A DNA stretch of 64,000 nucleotides from JBMYTN01 sp049604415 (GTDB lineage Bacteria > Pseudomonadota > Alphaproteobacteria > Rhodospirillales > Rhodospirillaceae). Under the pieces are notes generated by a model, which searched no databases, was not told the DNA's origin, and saw only the letters and a program-made list of their open reading frames with translations. The stretch spans positions 82,187 through 146,186 of the forward strand of contig JBMYTN010000006.1 of NCBI GenBank assembly GCA_049604415.1, written 5' to 3'. Every line of letters begins with the position of its first letter. Position 1 is the stretch's first letter. The translations under genes and the position numbers were made by a program. Below are positions 27,386 to 36,040 of this stretch, piece by piece.

Positions 27386-28525
27386 ATGACAGACGCTGCT
27401 CTCGCCTCTGCCCGCCATAAAGGCGGTGTCGAACTGCTTGGGGTGACCAAGCGATATGGCGAGGCCGTAGCGGTCCATCAGATCTCCCTAAAGATCGCAC
27501 CGGGATCCTATTGTTGTCTGTTGGGGCCATCGGGCTGCGGCAAAACCTCGACCCTGCGGATGATCGCCGGTCATGAGGAGGTGAGCGAGGGCGACATTCT
27601 CATCGATGGCCGCAATGTCACCGAAGCCGCCCCGGCGGCCCGGGGCACGGCGATGATGTTCCAGAACTATGCCTTGTTTCCGCATTTGAACTGTCTGGAC
27701 AATGTGGCATTTTCCCTGCGTATAAAAGGGGTTGCGAAGGCGGAGCGGCATCAGAAAGCCGCTGAGTTGCTTGCCCTGGTCCATATGTCTGATTACACCA
27801 CGCGCATGCCCGCCCAACTGTCCGGTGGCCAGCAGCAGCGTGTGGCCTTGGCCCGGGCGCTGATCACCAATCCGGAGGTGCTGCTGCTTGATGAGCCGCT
27901 TTCGGCGCTGGATCCATTCCTGCGCACCCATATGCGCGCAGAGCTGCGCTCCCTGCAAAAAGAACTGGGCATCACCTTCATTCATGTGACCCACTCCCAG
28001 GACGAGGCCATGGCCCTGGCCGATATGGTGGTGGTGATGGAAGGCGGCCAAATCCGCCAGGCTGATCCGCCTAGAGTGTTGTTTAACCGTCCCGCCGACA
28101 GCTTTGTTGCGCGCTTTATCGGCGGTCACAATGTGCTGGAAGGCATTTTGACGGAGCCCCGCACCGATGGGGTTTATGTTGAGGGCGGCGCTGGGGCTTT
28201 CTATCCCGTCGCCAAAGATCCGACCGCCCTGTCCGGAACACAAACTGGAACGCGGCTGGCGTTCACAGTGCGGTCTGATGCCATCGACGTTCAAGCGGCA
28301 GAGCCTAGCGGGCCGGAGCAACCCGCATCTGTCGCAGCGACTCTTTCGAGCATCGAATATGCTGGGGCACAGGTCCATTTGACCCTGTTGCTGGCCGATG
28401 GTCAGACCACCCTTAGCGCGGTTCAATCCGAAACGACCTTCTTTCAGACCCCTCTAGAGGCAGGACAGCCGGTTTTGGCGTCCTGGTCACCGGAGGGCGT
28501 CCATCTGCTGGCCGCCACGCCATAA
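27386..28525 (+). CDS. ABC transporter ATP-binding protein, PotA-like
   Basis: A 379-aa ATPase of the spermidine/putrescine/iron (CUT1/PotA-like) importer group. Walker A GPSGCGKTS, Q-loop QNYALFPHL, signature LSGGQQQR, Walker B LLLDEPLSAL and the switch His (HVTHSQDEA) are all intact. A TOBE-type C-terminal domain (about residues 270-379) follows. The start has AGGA 6 bases upstream. It is the first gene of a five-gene operon with a Tat-exported binding protein, two permeases and a hydantoin/allantoin-type racemase, which suggests import of a nitrogen-rich ring compound. That substrate is inferred. Confidence 0.93.
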   Translation: MTDAALASARHKGGVELLGVTKRYGEAVAVHQISLKIAPGSYCCLLGPSGCGKTSTLRMIAGHEEVSEGDILIDGRNVTEAAPAARGTAMMFQNYALFPHLNCLDNVAFSLRIKGVAKAERHQKAAELLALVHMSDYTTRMPAQLSGGQQQRVALARALITNPEVLLLDEPLSALDPFLRTHMRAELRSLQKELGITFIHVTHSQDEAMALADMVVVMEGGQIRQADPPRVLFNRPADSFVARFIGGHNVLEGILTEPRTDGVYVEGGAGAFYPVAKDPTALSGTQTGTRLAFTVRSDAIDVQAAEPSGPEQPASVAATLSSIEYAGAQVHLTLLLADGQTTLSAVQSETTFFQTPLEAGQPVLASWSPEGVHLLAATP

Positions 28526-28557
28526 CCTGCCTTCACAACCCGAACAGGAGTACTGCG

Positions 28558-29859
28558 ATGACCGATCAGACTGCAAAGCCTAAGGCTGGACTGAAACGCC
28601 GGGATTTCCTGAAGACCACCGCTGCGGCAGCCGGTGGGGTGGCCTTGGGATCCGGAGCCATTAAGGGCTTCCCCACGGTTTGGGCGCAAAACATCAAAGA
28701 CGTCACCCTGCGCCAGTTTGGCACCGGGGTCTCAAACATCAATGAGATCGCGACCAAGGTGAAGGAAGATCTGGGCTTTACCCTGGAGATGACCGCCCTG
28801 GATACCGACACCACCGCCCAGCGGGTGGTGACCCAGCCGAAATCCTTCGATATCGCCGACATCGAGTATTTCACCGTGAAGAAAGTTTGGGGCGCGGGCA
28901 ATCTGCAGCCCTTTGATGTCTCCAAGCTGACCAATTACGACAAGATCGTCGGGATTTTTAAGAACGGCAAGCTGACCCCGGACTCCACCATTGCCCAGGG
29001 CACCGCGCCGCATACGGTGGGCTTTGTCGCCGATCCCGATGCCAAGGATTTCGCCGGAGAAGAGACCAACTGGTACACCTTGGTCCCGACCATCTACAAC
29101 GCCGACACCTTGGGCATCCGTCCGGATTTGATCGGTCGTCCCATTGGCAGCTGGACCGAGTTGCTGAATTCGGAATTCAAGGGCAAGGCCTCGATCCTGA
29201 ACATTTCCTCCATCGGCATTATGGACGCGGCCATGGTTTGCGAAGCCATGGGCGAGATCACCTATGGTGATAAAGGTAATATGACCACCGAAGAGATCGA
29301 CAAGACCATGGCGATCTTTACCGAGGCGAAAAAGGATGGCCAGTTCCGTGCCTTCTGGAAGACCTTTGATGAGTCGGTCAATCTGATGGCCTCGGGCGAG
29401 GTGGTGATTCAGTCCATGTGGTCCCCCGCGATCACCAAAGTGAAGTCCATGGGCTTCCCCTGCATCTATCAGCCGCTGAAAGAAGGCTATCGCTCATGGG
29501 GCGGCGGTTTGGGCCTGTCGCGCAATCTTTCCGGCCTCGAGCTGGAAGCGGCCTATGAATACATCAACTGGTATCTGTCCGGTTGGGTCGGCGGCTTGTT
29601 GATGCGCCAAGGCTATTACTCTGCGGCTCCGGAGACCTCCAAGCTGCATATGAGCGATGATGAATGGGGCTTCTGGTTTGAAGGCAAGCCTGCGGAAAGC
29701 GACATTGTCGATCCGTTCGGCAATGTGCTGGAGAAGGCCGGAGCAACCCGCGACGGCGGGTCGTTCTATGACCGGATGGGGGCTGTGGCCTGCTGGAATT
29801 CGGTCATGGATGAAAACCGCTACATGGTCAGAAAATGGAACGAATTCATCGCGGCATAA
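28558..29859 (+). CDS. Extracellular solute-binding protein, PotD-like, Tat-exported
   Basis: A 433-aa periplasmic binding protein. The N-terminus carries a twin-arginine signal (KRRDFLKTTAAAAGG followed by a hydrophobic stretch and a cleavage site near VWAQN), so it is folded before export. The mature part has the two-lobed PotD/AfuA-like organisation with segments such as IESMWSPAITKVKSM-like (here VIQSMWSPAITKVK) and ALYEYINWYLSGWVGG-like stretches. It follows the ATPase gene by 32 bp and precedes the first permease by 83 bp. The ligand is unknown, and the linked racemase points to an allantoin- or hydantoin-like compound. Confidence 0.9.
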   Translation: MTDQTAKPKAGLKRRDFLKTTAAAAGGVALGSGAIKGFPTVWAQNIKDVTLRQFGTGVSNINEIATKVKEDLGFTLEMTALDTDTTAQRVVTQPKSFDIADIEYFTVKKVWGAGNLQPFDVSKLTNYDKIVGIFKNGKLTPDSTIAQGTAPHTVGFVADPDAKDFAGEETNWYTLVPTIYNADTLGIRPDLIGRPIGSWTELLNSEFKGKASILNISSIGIMDAAMVCEAMGEITYGDKGNMTTEEIDKTMAIFTEAKKDGQFRAFWKTFDESVNLMASGEVVIQSMWSPAITKVKSMGFPCIYQPLKEGYRSWGGGLGLSRNLSGLELEAAYEYINWYLSGWVGGLLMRQGYYSAAPETSKLHMSDDEWGFWFEGKPAESDIVDPFGNVLEKAGATRDGGSFYDRMGAVACWNSVMDENRYMVRKWNEFIAA

Positions 29860-29942
29860 AGCGGGTGTTCTGATCCTGTCTACCCTCCGTAGGACTTTGT
29901 GCCTGCGGGGGGTCGATTGGTTCACTGACCAAAGGGGATCCC

Positions 29943-30788
29943 ATGTCCGACTATCGGTCCTACCTGCAAGTTCTGCCTCTGGTCGCGATCCTGGGGCTGT
30001 TCCTGCTTGGACCGATTGTCTTGATTTTTATTGTCAGTTTTTGGGATTACTCCGAATTCGATTTGATCCCAGATTTTGTGTTCACCAATTACCGGGAGCT
30101 GTTTGAATCCTCGGTCACCTATACGATTTACCTCAACACATTGAAATATGCGGCGCTGACCTGGGCCTTTACCCTGGGGATCGGCTTCACGGTGGCCTAT
30201 TTCCTGGCCTTTCATGTCCGTAGCCTGAAATGGCAGATTGCCTTGTTTTTGATCTGCACCATCCCGTTTTGGACCTCGAACCTGATCCGCATGATTGCCT
30301 GGATCCCGGTTTTAGGCCGCGAAGGCTTGGTCAACACGGCCCTGCTAAACGCGGGACTGGTGTCCGAGCCGGTGGATTGGTTGCTGTTCAGCGACTTCAC
30401 CGTCGTGCTGGCCTTTGTCCATCTCTACACCCTGTTCATGGTCGTCCCGATTTTTAATTCCATGATGCGCATCGATCAGGCGGTGCTCGAGGCCGCCCGG
30501 GACGCCGGAGCCACCAGCTGGCAAACCGTGCGGCATGTGATCATCCCGCTCTGCCGCCCCGGCATCGCCATTGGCACCATCTTTGTGGTCAGTCTGGTGA
30601 TGGGGGATTTTGTCACCGTTCAGGCCATGTCCGGTGGCCAAAGTGCCTCGGTTGGGGTGGCGATGAACAACAAGCGGGCCTTGCTGCAATATCCGGCCGC
30701 TGCAGCGGATGCGATGATTTTGCTGGCCTTTGTGTTGACCGTGGTGGCGATGCTGATGCGCTCGGTCAACATCCGCAAAGAGCTTTAG
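29943..30788 (+). CDS. ABC transporter permease, PotB-like
   Basis: A 281-aa inner-membrane subunit with six predicted TM helices. The cytoplasmic EAA loop appears as EAARDAGATSWQTVRHVIIPLCRPGI (about residues 183-208), the contact site for the ATPase. It is the second membrane-associated element of the importer and is followed 9 bp later by the second permease. Confidence 0.93.
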   Translation: MSDYRSYLQVLPLVAILGLFLLGPIVLIFIVSFWDYSEFDLIPDFVFTNYRELFESSVTYTIYLNTLKYAALTWAFTLGIGFTVAYFLAFHVRSLKWQIALFLICTIPFWTSNLIRMIAWIPVLGREGLVNTALLNAGLVSEPVDWLLFSDFTVVLAFVHLYTLFMVVPIFNSMMRIDQAVLEAARDAGATSWQTVRHVIIPLCRPGIAIGTIFVVSLVMGDFVTVQAMSGGQSASVGVAMNNKRALLQYPAAAADAMILLAFVLTVVAMLMRSVNIRKEL

Positions 30789-30797
30789 GGGCGGCAG

Positions 30798-31649
30798 ATG
30801 GCAGGACGGGTCGGGGAGAAACGCGGGCGGAGTTTTTGGGTGCTGGCAGCCTTTTTCTGGCTGTTTGTGTTGTTCCTCTATGGGCCGATCCTGGCCATCG
30901 TCACCTTATCCTTCCAGGGACCGGATGGCGGTTTGACCTTCCCGATGAATGGGGTTTCGGTGCATTGGTTCGGCGCGTTGTTCGAGGAACAGCGGGTCGG
31001 TGATTTCAAGGGCTCCTTCTTGCGCTCCATCCTATTGGCGTTGTTGGTCATGGCGTTGACGGTGGTGATTTCCCTGTCTGCAGGGATGGCCTTCCGCCGC
31101 CCCTTCAAGGGGGCAGGGGTGGTGTTTTATGTCACCGTGGCCAGCCTGATCGTGCCCTCCATCCTGATCACTTTGGGCATCGGTTTGCTGTTTGACCGGC
31201 TAGACTTGGAAAGCACCTGGTACACATCCGGTCTGGGAGCCCACCTAACCTGGACTCTCCCCTTTGGCCTGCTGATCATGTTTGCGGTCTTCAACCGATT
31301 CGATAAGTCCTATGAGGAGGCGGCGCGGGATTTGGGCGCCTCGCCCTGGCAAGTGCTGCGCCATGTCATTGTGCCGATCATCGGGCCAAGCCTGATTGGG
31401 GTGGGGCTGTTTGGCTTTACCCTCAGCTTCGACGAGTTTGCCCGCTCCCTATTGTCGGTGGGCTCGAAGAACACATTGCCATTGGAAATCTTTGGCATGA
31501 CGACCACCGTGACCACGCCCACGCTTTACGCGCTCGGGACCCTAACCACGGCAGTTTCCTTTCTGATCATCGCGCTGGCCTTTGCGGCCATATCCCTGCT
31601 GCATCGCCGTCGCCGAGGCGATGGCCGTAAAAACGGGGAGGGTGTATGA
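30798..31649 (+). CDS. ABC transporter permease, PotC-like
   Basis: A 283-aa inner-membrane subunit with six TM helices. Its EAA loop reads EEAARDLGASPWQVLRHVIVPIIGPSLIG. It pairs with the upstream permease to form the translocation pore. Its last codons overlap the start of the racemase gene by 4 bp (ATGA), so transport and racemisation genes are translationally coupled. Confidence 0.93.
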   Translation: MAGRVGEKRGRSFWVLAAFFWLFVLFLYGPILAIVTLSFQGPDGGLTFPMNGVSVHWFGALFEEQRVGDFKGSFLRSILLALLVMALTVVISLSAGMAFRRPFKGAGVVFYVTVASLIVPSILITLGIGLLFDRLDLESTWYTSGLGAHLTWTLPFGLLIMFAVFNRFDKSYEEAARDLGASPWQVLRHVIVPIIGPSLIGVGLFGFTLSFDEFARSLLSVGSKNTLPLEIFGMTTTVTTPTLYALGTLTTAVSFLIIALAFAAISLLHRRRRGDGRKNGEGV

Positions 31650-32380
31650 GCCGCAGCATTTTGTTGGTCAATCCAAACACAACAACGGCGATGACAGAGC
31701 GCATGGCAGGTGCCGCCCAGACGGTGATGCCTGACGGGGTGGCGTTGCTGGCGAAGACCGTGCCATACGGGGCTCCCAGCATTGAAGGCTATTATGATGA
31801 GGTTTTTGCTGTTCCACCGCTGCTGGAGGTGGTTGCAGAGCATCAGGGCCAGTTTGATGGCGTGGTGGTCGGGTGCTTTGATGATACTGGTGTTGATGCC
31901 CTGCGATGTGTCACTGACCGACCCGTCATCGGTCTGTGCCAAGCGGGCATGCAGGCGGCCTCGGTGCTGGCCAATGGGTTTTCGGTGATCACCACCCTGT
32001 CCCGCTCGGTCCCAGCCCTGGAGCATTTGGCGGAGAAATACGGCTTTGGCCGTTTATGCCGTCGGATCCGGGCCGCAGAGGTTCCGGTGCTCGACCTGGA
32101 AGATCCGGCCAGTCCGGCCTTGTCGCGCATCGAAGTCGAGATTGAACGCGCCTTGGCGGAGGATCGCACCGAAGCCATCCTGTTGGGCTGCGCCGGGATG
32201 GTCGATCTGACCCACAGCCTGTCTGAAAAGTATGGGGTCCCGGTGATTGAGGGGGTGACGGCAGCCGCTGCCCAGGTCGAGGCCCTGTCCCGTCTTGGTT
32301 TGAAAACCGCCAAAACCGGCGGCTATGCGACGCCACGCAGGAAAACCTTCTCAGGGCTGTTTGACCGCTTTTCCCCTTAA
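31646..32380 (+). CDS. Asp/Glu/hydantoin racemase family protein
   Basis: A 244-aa cytoplasmic enzyme of the hydantoin racemase / allantoin racemase (HyuE/HpxA) family, which inverts a stereocentre using two cysteines. The N-terminal VNPNTT is the family signature, and the two catalytic cysteines appear in VVGCFDDTG (about residue 76) and LLGCAGM (about residue 183). Its gene is coupled to the ABC importer, so the imported compound is probably a hydantoin, allantoin or related molecule with a labile stereocentre. The purine block at 59-64 kb would produce allantoin, which makes that a natural candidate. The 3' end overlaps folD by 4 bp. Confidence 0.9.
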   Translation: MSRSILLVNPNTTTAMTERMAGAAQTVMPDGVALLAKTVPYGAPSIEGYYDEVFAVPPLLEVVAEHQGQFDGVVVGCFDDTGVDALRCVTDRPVIGLCQAGMQAASVLANGFSVITTLSRSVPALEHLAEKYGFGRLCRRIRAAEVPVLDLEDPASPALSRIEVEIERALAEDRTEAILLGCAGMVDLTHSLSEKYGVPVIEGVTAAAAQVEALSRLGLKTAKTGGYATPRRKTFSGLFDRFSP

Positions 32381-33231
32381 GCGGTCGCGCCTTCTTGGGT
32401 GCGATCAACCGCCTCAATGACATGGCGCAGTAACAGGGCGGTGGTCACCGGCCCGACACCGCCCGGCACCGGGGTCAGGGCTCCCGCAATCGGGGCCACC
32501 GAGTCCGGATCCACATCGCCGACCAAACCGCCCTCGGGGGTCGGGTTGGTGCCCACATCAATGATTACCGCGTCTTTGCGCACATAATCTGCGGTCAGAA
32601 GCTGTGGCCGACCCACCGCAGCCACCAGAATGTCGGCTTGGCGGCACAGACCCGGCAGATCCCGGCTGCGGGAATGGCAGACGGTGACCGTGGCGTCCTC
32701 GGCAGTCAGCAACAGGGCTGCAGGCTTGCCAACCACCATGGAGCGGCCAACCACCACCACATTGGCCCCAGAGAGCGGGATTTTTTCTGCCTTCAGAATG
32801 TCGAGCACCGCTTGGGCCGTGGCCGGGGCGAAGGTCGGCAGACCCGCCGCCAGTCGGCCAATGCTTTGCGGATTGGTGCCGTCAATGTCCTTTTCCGGGA
32901 CAATGTGACCAGCGACATCCAACAAAGTGACTCCCTCGGGCAGGGGGGTCTGACAAATAATGCCATGCACCGTGGGATCGGCGGACAGCCGGTCCAGCGC
33001 CGCACAGATCTGCGGACCGGTGGAACCGGTCAAAGTTTCGATGTCACATAGCAAGCCAAGCCGCTCCGCTGCACGTTTGATGGAGCGCACATACCACGCC
33101 GTGGATTCGTCGTCGGTGGGCACGGCGATGGCCAGCTTTGGCGTGGTGCCAGCCTCGGTCAGGCGGGCGGCATCGACCTTGGTGGCCGCATTCAGTTTCT
33201 TCGCGATGGCCTTGCCGTCGATCAGTCTCAT
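32377..33231 (-). CDS. folD: FolD-like methylenetetrahydrofolate dehydrogenase, catalytic lysine replaced
   Basis: A 284-aa member of the FolD family, which normally oxidises methylene-tetrahydrofolate with NADP and then hydrolyses methenyl-tetrahydrofolate. Intact parts include CQTPLP, EKDIDG, the dinucleotide-binding VVVGRSMVVGKP and TPVPGGVGP. The YxxxK motif that carries the cyclohydrolase lysine (K54 in E. coli FolD) reads YVRSI here, with Ile51 at the lysine position; a lysine follows one position later. By family knowledge, loss of that lysine removes cyclohydrolase activity while dehydrogenase activity can remain. The upstream gene, coupled by a 4-bp overlap, encodes the separate cyclohydrolase FchA, which would supply the missing step. 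Confidence 0.92.
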   Translation of the reverse strand: MRLIDGKAIAKKLNAATKVDAARLTEAGTTPKLAIAVPTDDESTAWYVRSIKRAAERLGLLCDIETLTGSTGPQICAALDRLSADPTVHGIICQTPLPEGVTLLDVAGHIVPEKDIDGTNPQSIGRLAAGLPTFAPATAQAVLDILKAEKIPLSGANVVVVGRSMVVGKPAALLLTAEDATVTVCHSRSRDLPGLCRQADILVAAVGRPQLLTADYVRKDAVIIDVGTNPTPEGGLVGDVDPDSVAPIAGALTPVPGGVGPVTTALLLRHVIEAVDRTQEGATA

Positions 33232-33893
33232 TTGGCAATCCTTTCGCGGACAATTCCGGCCACCTGATCGGCTTTGGCGCCGGCCGCCTTAAAGCCCTCC
33301 AGGGCCTCAACGGTTTGGCGGCACCAGTCGGGATCCTTCACCGAGGCCAGATTGATCTCCACATTGACCATCGAGGAGTCGAGCGCCGCCCGGGCCGCAT
33401 AGGCCGCGACGGCAATGTCCGAGGCCACACTGGAATTGGTGTTGTCCAGGATGCTTTCCGCCAGATCGATCACCGCCACAGCGGTTCGGGCGGTTTCAAG
33501 CGGCACCTCGGCGGCCTGTTTCAGTGCGGTTTGGATCGCCGCTTTGCGTGCGGCTTTGTCCGCATCGGTGGCCTTGGGCAGTTTATAGGCCGCGATCACG
33601 CCGTCGAAGGCGGTGGCGTCGGCAGCGGCCAGGCGCAGGGCATCGGCGCGCAAGGCCTTGGTCTGGTCCATCACCGCCAGCAAGCTGTCCCGATGGGCGG
33701 CGAATTTGGGCTTATCGATCGTCAGGGCACAGACCATTTCCACCAGACTGGCACCGATGGAGGCGCTAACCGCGCCAGCAGCCCCACCGCCTGGGGCCGG
33801 GGCTGAGGACGCCAATGCCTCCAGCCAGGTTTCAAGGGAGCCATCGGTGCCTTGGGGGCCACCATTGGCCTCGGTCTCAGCGCTATCGGTCAT
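33228..33893 (-). CDS. fchA: Methenyltetrahydrofolate cyclohydrolase / cyclodeaminase family
   Basis: A 221-aa member of the FchA / formiminotransferase-cyclodeaminase family. FchA hydrolyses methenyl-tetrahydrofolate to formyl-tetrahydrofolate in C1 metabolism. The glycine-rich ASSAPAPGGGAAGAVSASIG near residue 25, the DATAFDGVIAAYKLPKAT region and the C-terminal helix are family features. The gene is immediately upstream of folD with an ATGA overlap. I chose the ATG at 33893 because the preceding in-frame sequence lacks homology. Together with the dehydrogenase-only FolD it would form a two-enzyme route analogous to MtdA/FchA. Confidence 0.88.
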   Translation of the reverse strand: MTDSAETEANGGPQGTDGSLETWLEALASSAPAPGGGAAGAVSASIGASLVEMVCALTIDKPKFAAHRDSLLAVMDQTKALRADALRLAAADATAFDGVIAAYKLPKATDADKAARKAAIQTALKQAAEVPLETARTAVAVIDLAESILDNTNSSVASDIAVAAYAARAALDSSMVNVEINLASVKDPDWCRQTVEALEGFKAAGAKADQVAGIVRERIAK

Positions 33894-34011
33894 GCTGCGG
33901 TAAGTCTTCTGATGTTCGGGGAGGGAAAATTCCGGCGCGGACAGTAGCACCGGCGGGCCTGCTGCGGCAATATGGATCCAAAGTCGCATTAAGCCTGAAA
34001 GTGAACCAAGC

Positions 34012-34932
34012 GTGTTATTCCAGGACCACCACCTTTGTGGACTGCATCTAGGGGCCTCCTGTCCCCTGCCGGACCTGCCGGTTGCCCAGGGCATGGCCGG
34101 GCAGGACCCCGAGATCACGCTCCTGGTGGAGGCTCTGGCCCCCATATTGCCCGAGGCGACCCATCGGGCACCGCTGTTTCAATTAAGGGGGCTCGAGGAT
34201 TGCTTGTTCGACCTGCCCGGCCTCGGTCGGGCCTTGATCAGCCGTGGCAATCGGGTGGTCCTCGACCCCTTGGTCACCCTGCCGGAGGTCCTGTCGTCGT
34301 TCTGGGATGTGGTCTTGCCGCTTCTGAGCCTGCAAAGGGGCTGGGTGCCGTTTCGCGCCAGTGCTGTTGTTGGACCTGCCGGAGCGGTCTTGATCGTGGG
34401 GCATTCCGGGTCCGGCAAATCCGTCGCGGCCGCACAACTGCTTAGTGGCGGGTTTTCTTGCGCTGGGGATGGCGTTGTGCCGGTGGACCTGTCCGGATCG
34501 GTGCCCATGTTGCGCCCGACATCCGGAACGCTTCGGCTTTGGCCAGCAATGGCCGACCTCTTCACCGGACAGGCGGAAACCCATTCGGACCATTCCGGTC
34601 GGGTGTGCATGCCAACAGCATTGCCGCAGACCGCGCCCATACCCGTGCGGGGGATTGTGCGGCTCAGGGTCAGGGCCGGAGGGATTGAGATGGGGAGCCA
34701 GGATGAAACCGGGGTCGATGCTTTGGCCTTGGTCCAGGAGGCGGTCGCGGCCCAGGCCGTCGCCCGGTTGACGGGCCAATTGAGCAAGATTTTTGCCGCC
34801 AACGCCACCATGGTGCAGACGGTTCCTTGTGTCACTTTGGTGCGGGATACGGTGATAGGGTCTTTGCCCGCATGGCAAGCCCTGTTGGAACGCTCAGTGC
34901 GGCATCTCTTGGGGCAGGAGGGGCAGCCATGA
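34012..34932 (+). CDS. HPr kinase-like protein of the lasso peptide cluster
   Basis: A 306-aa protein related to the C-terminal catalytic domain of HPr serine kinase. The P-loop VGHSGSGKS lies at about residues 129-137 and is followed by SCAGDGVVPVD, the equivalent of the HprK Asp motif. The N-terminal 30 residues (HLCGLHLGASCPLPDLP) match the start of this group and support the GTG start at 34012, since the first ATG is 81 bases further in. Such kinases phosphorylate the C-terminal Ser of paeninodin-type lasso peptides, and the precursor encoded at 35879 ends in Ser. It overlaps the sulfotransferase gene by 4 bp and is divergent from fchA. Confidence 0.8.
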   Translation: MLFQDHHLCGLHLGASCPLPDLPVAQGMAGQDPEITLLVEALAPILPEATHRAPLFQLRGLEDCLFDLPGLGRALISRGNRVVLDPLVTLPEVLSSFWDVVLPLLSLQRGWVPFRASAVVGPAGAVLIVGHSGSGKSVAAAQLLSGGFSCAGDGVVPVDLSGSVPMLRPTSGTLRLWPAMADLFTGQAETHSDHSGRVCMPTALPQTAPIPVRGIVRLRVRAGGIEMGSQDETGVDALALVQEAVAAQAVARLTGQLSKIFAANATMVQTVPCVTLVRDTVIGSLPAWQALLERSVRHLLGQEGQP

Positions 34933-35774
34933 CCGCCCGGATCGTTTGGCTCGCCTCCTATCCCAAATCCGGCAATACCTGGCTGCGGTTCTTGCTCGAC
35001 AGTCTGCTGCGCGGTGGGGCACCGGTAGACATCAATCATGTCCGCCTGCCCGAGGCCCATGCCGCCAACCGGCATTTGTTCCGCAGCATTCTTGATGTGG
35101 AGGCCAGCAGTTTCGATCCCACGACCGCCGATACCCTTCGACCCGTGCTCTATCGGCACTGGGTGAAGGACCGCCAAGGGCTGCTGTTTAGCAAAACCCA
35201 TGATCGCTATCGCCGGGTCGCCGATGGATCGCCCTTGTTTCCGGCAGACATTTCCCATGGGGTTATCCATTTGATCCGAGATCCCCGGGATGTCGCTGTC
35301 TCCTTATCCCACCAGTTGGGGTTAGACCTTGGTCGGGCTGCGGACTGGGTTTGCTCCCGGCCATTGGAGCGGATCGGTCCTTCCCATGACATTTTATACG
35401 CCCAATTGCCGGAGGTGATCGGCGACTGGGCCGGGCACAGCGAAAGCTGGCGCGAGACCCCACTGCCTCGGCTGGTGGTGCGCTATGAGGATTTGGTCAC
35501 CGACCCTCGGGCATCTCTTGGGGCCGTGGCCGGTTTTCTCCAGCTATCCCCATCGCGCGACATACTGGACGCTGCGATTGGGCAGTGCCGTCTGGAACGC
35601 TTGCAGGCCCAGGAACAAGGGGATGGATTTCGCGAGGCGTCCGGCGTGCGGTTTTTTCGCAGCGGACGTATTGGCCAGGGACGCGTGACCCTTTCGGCGC
35701 AGCACTTGACCCGTATTGAGGCCTGTCTTGGCCCCGAGATGGCCTGCCATGGCTATGAGGGTTCTGGAGACTGA
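34929..35774 (+). CDS. Sulfotransferase of the lasso peptide cluster
   Basis: A 281-aa PAPS-dependent sulfotransferase. The 5'-phosphosulfate loop YPKSGNTWLRFLLDS is at about residues 11-25, and the 3'-phosphate-binding segment IRDPRDVAVSLSHQLG near residue 118. The start overlaps the kinase stop by 4 bp; an in-frame upstream ATG lies inside the kinase gene and is not needed. It stands directly before the precursor promoter. Peptide sulfation of a lasso peptide is the simplest role by context, but it could act on another small molecule. Confidence 0.85.
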   Translation: MTARIVWLASYPKSGNTWLRFLLDSLLRGGAPVDINHVRLPEAHAANRHLFRSILDVEASSFDPTTADTLRPVLYRHWVKDRQGLLFSKTHDRYRRVADGSPLFPADISHGVIHLIRDPRDVAVSLSHQLGLDLGRAADWVCSRPLERIGPSHDILYAQLPEVIGDWAGHSESWRETPLPRLVVRYEDLVTDPRASLGAVAGFLQLSPSRDILDAAIGQCRLERLQAQEQGDGFREASGVRFFRSGRIGQGRVTLSAQHLTRIEACLGPEMACHGYEGSGD

Positions 35775-35800
35775 ATTTCCCCATAGGGTGAGTAATAATT

Positions 35801-35830
35801 TTGACAATCGCATATATCGTTTTTTATACA
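35801..35830 (+). promoter_or_regulatory. Sigma-70-like promoter of the precursor gene
   Basis: A perfect TTGACA box at 35801-35806 and TATACA at 35825-35830, 18 bases apart, in an AT-rich stretch. Transcription would start about 40 bases before the precursor ATG. It separates the precursor, cyclase and PqqD genes from the upstream kinase and sulfotransferase genes and may give strong peptide expression. Confidence 0.55.
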
Positions 35831-35878
35831 ATAGGGATAATAAACCCACTTATTGAGATCATAAATAGGACGCTGCCC

Positions 35879-36040
35879 ATGACTGACCATTCTGATCATC
35901 GTGAGTTGGCCGCCGATGCGGCTCAAACCGGTCAAAAGCAAGCTTGGTCCAAACCCTGCCTGAATGTCTTGGATATCTCCGAGACGTCAGGGGGGACCGC
36001 GCTGGATACCTCGGAAACAGCCTTTACCCGAGCATCCTAA
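35879..36040 (+). CDS. Lasso peptide precursor, paeninodin-like
   Basis: A 53-aa ribosomal peptide precursor. The leader contains WSKPCLNVLDISET, matching the W-x-K-P-x-L-x-x-L-D-x-x-x-T leader of paeninodin-type lasso peptides, including the Thr at position -2. The predicted core is GGTALDTSETAFTRAS: Gly1 to Glu9 could form the nine-membered macrolactam ring, leaving a seven-residue tail that ends in Ser16, the kind of residue phosphorylated by the clustered HprK-like kinase. The start at 35879 is supported by AGGA 8 bases upstream. The stop codon is followed directly by the ATG of the cyclase gene. The core boundaries are predicted, not proven. Confidence 0.8.
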   Translation: MTDHSDHRELAADAAQTGQKQAWSKPCLNVLDISETSGGTALDTSETAFTRAS

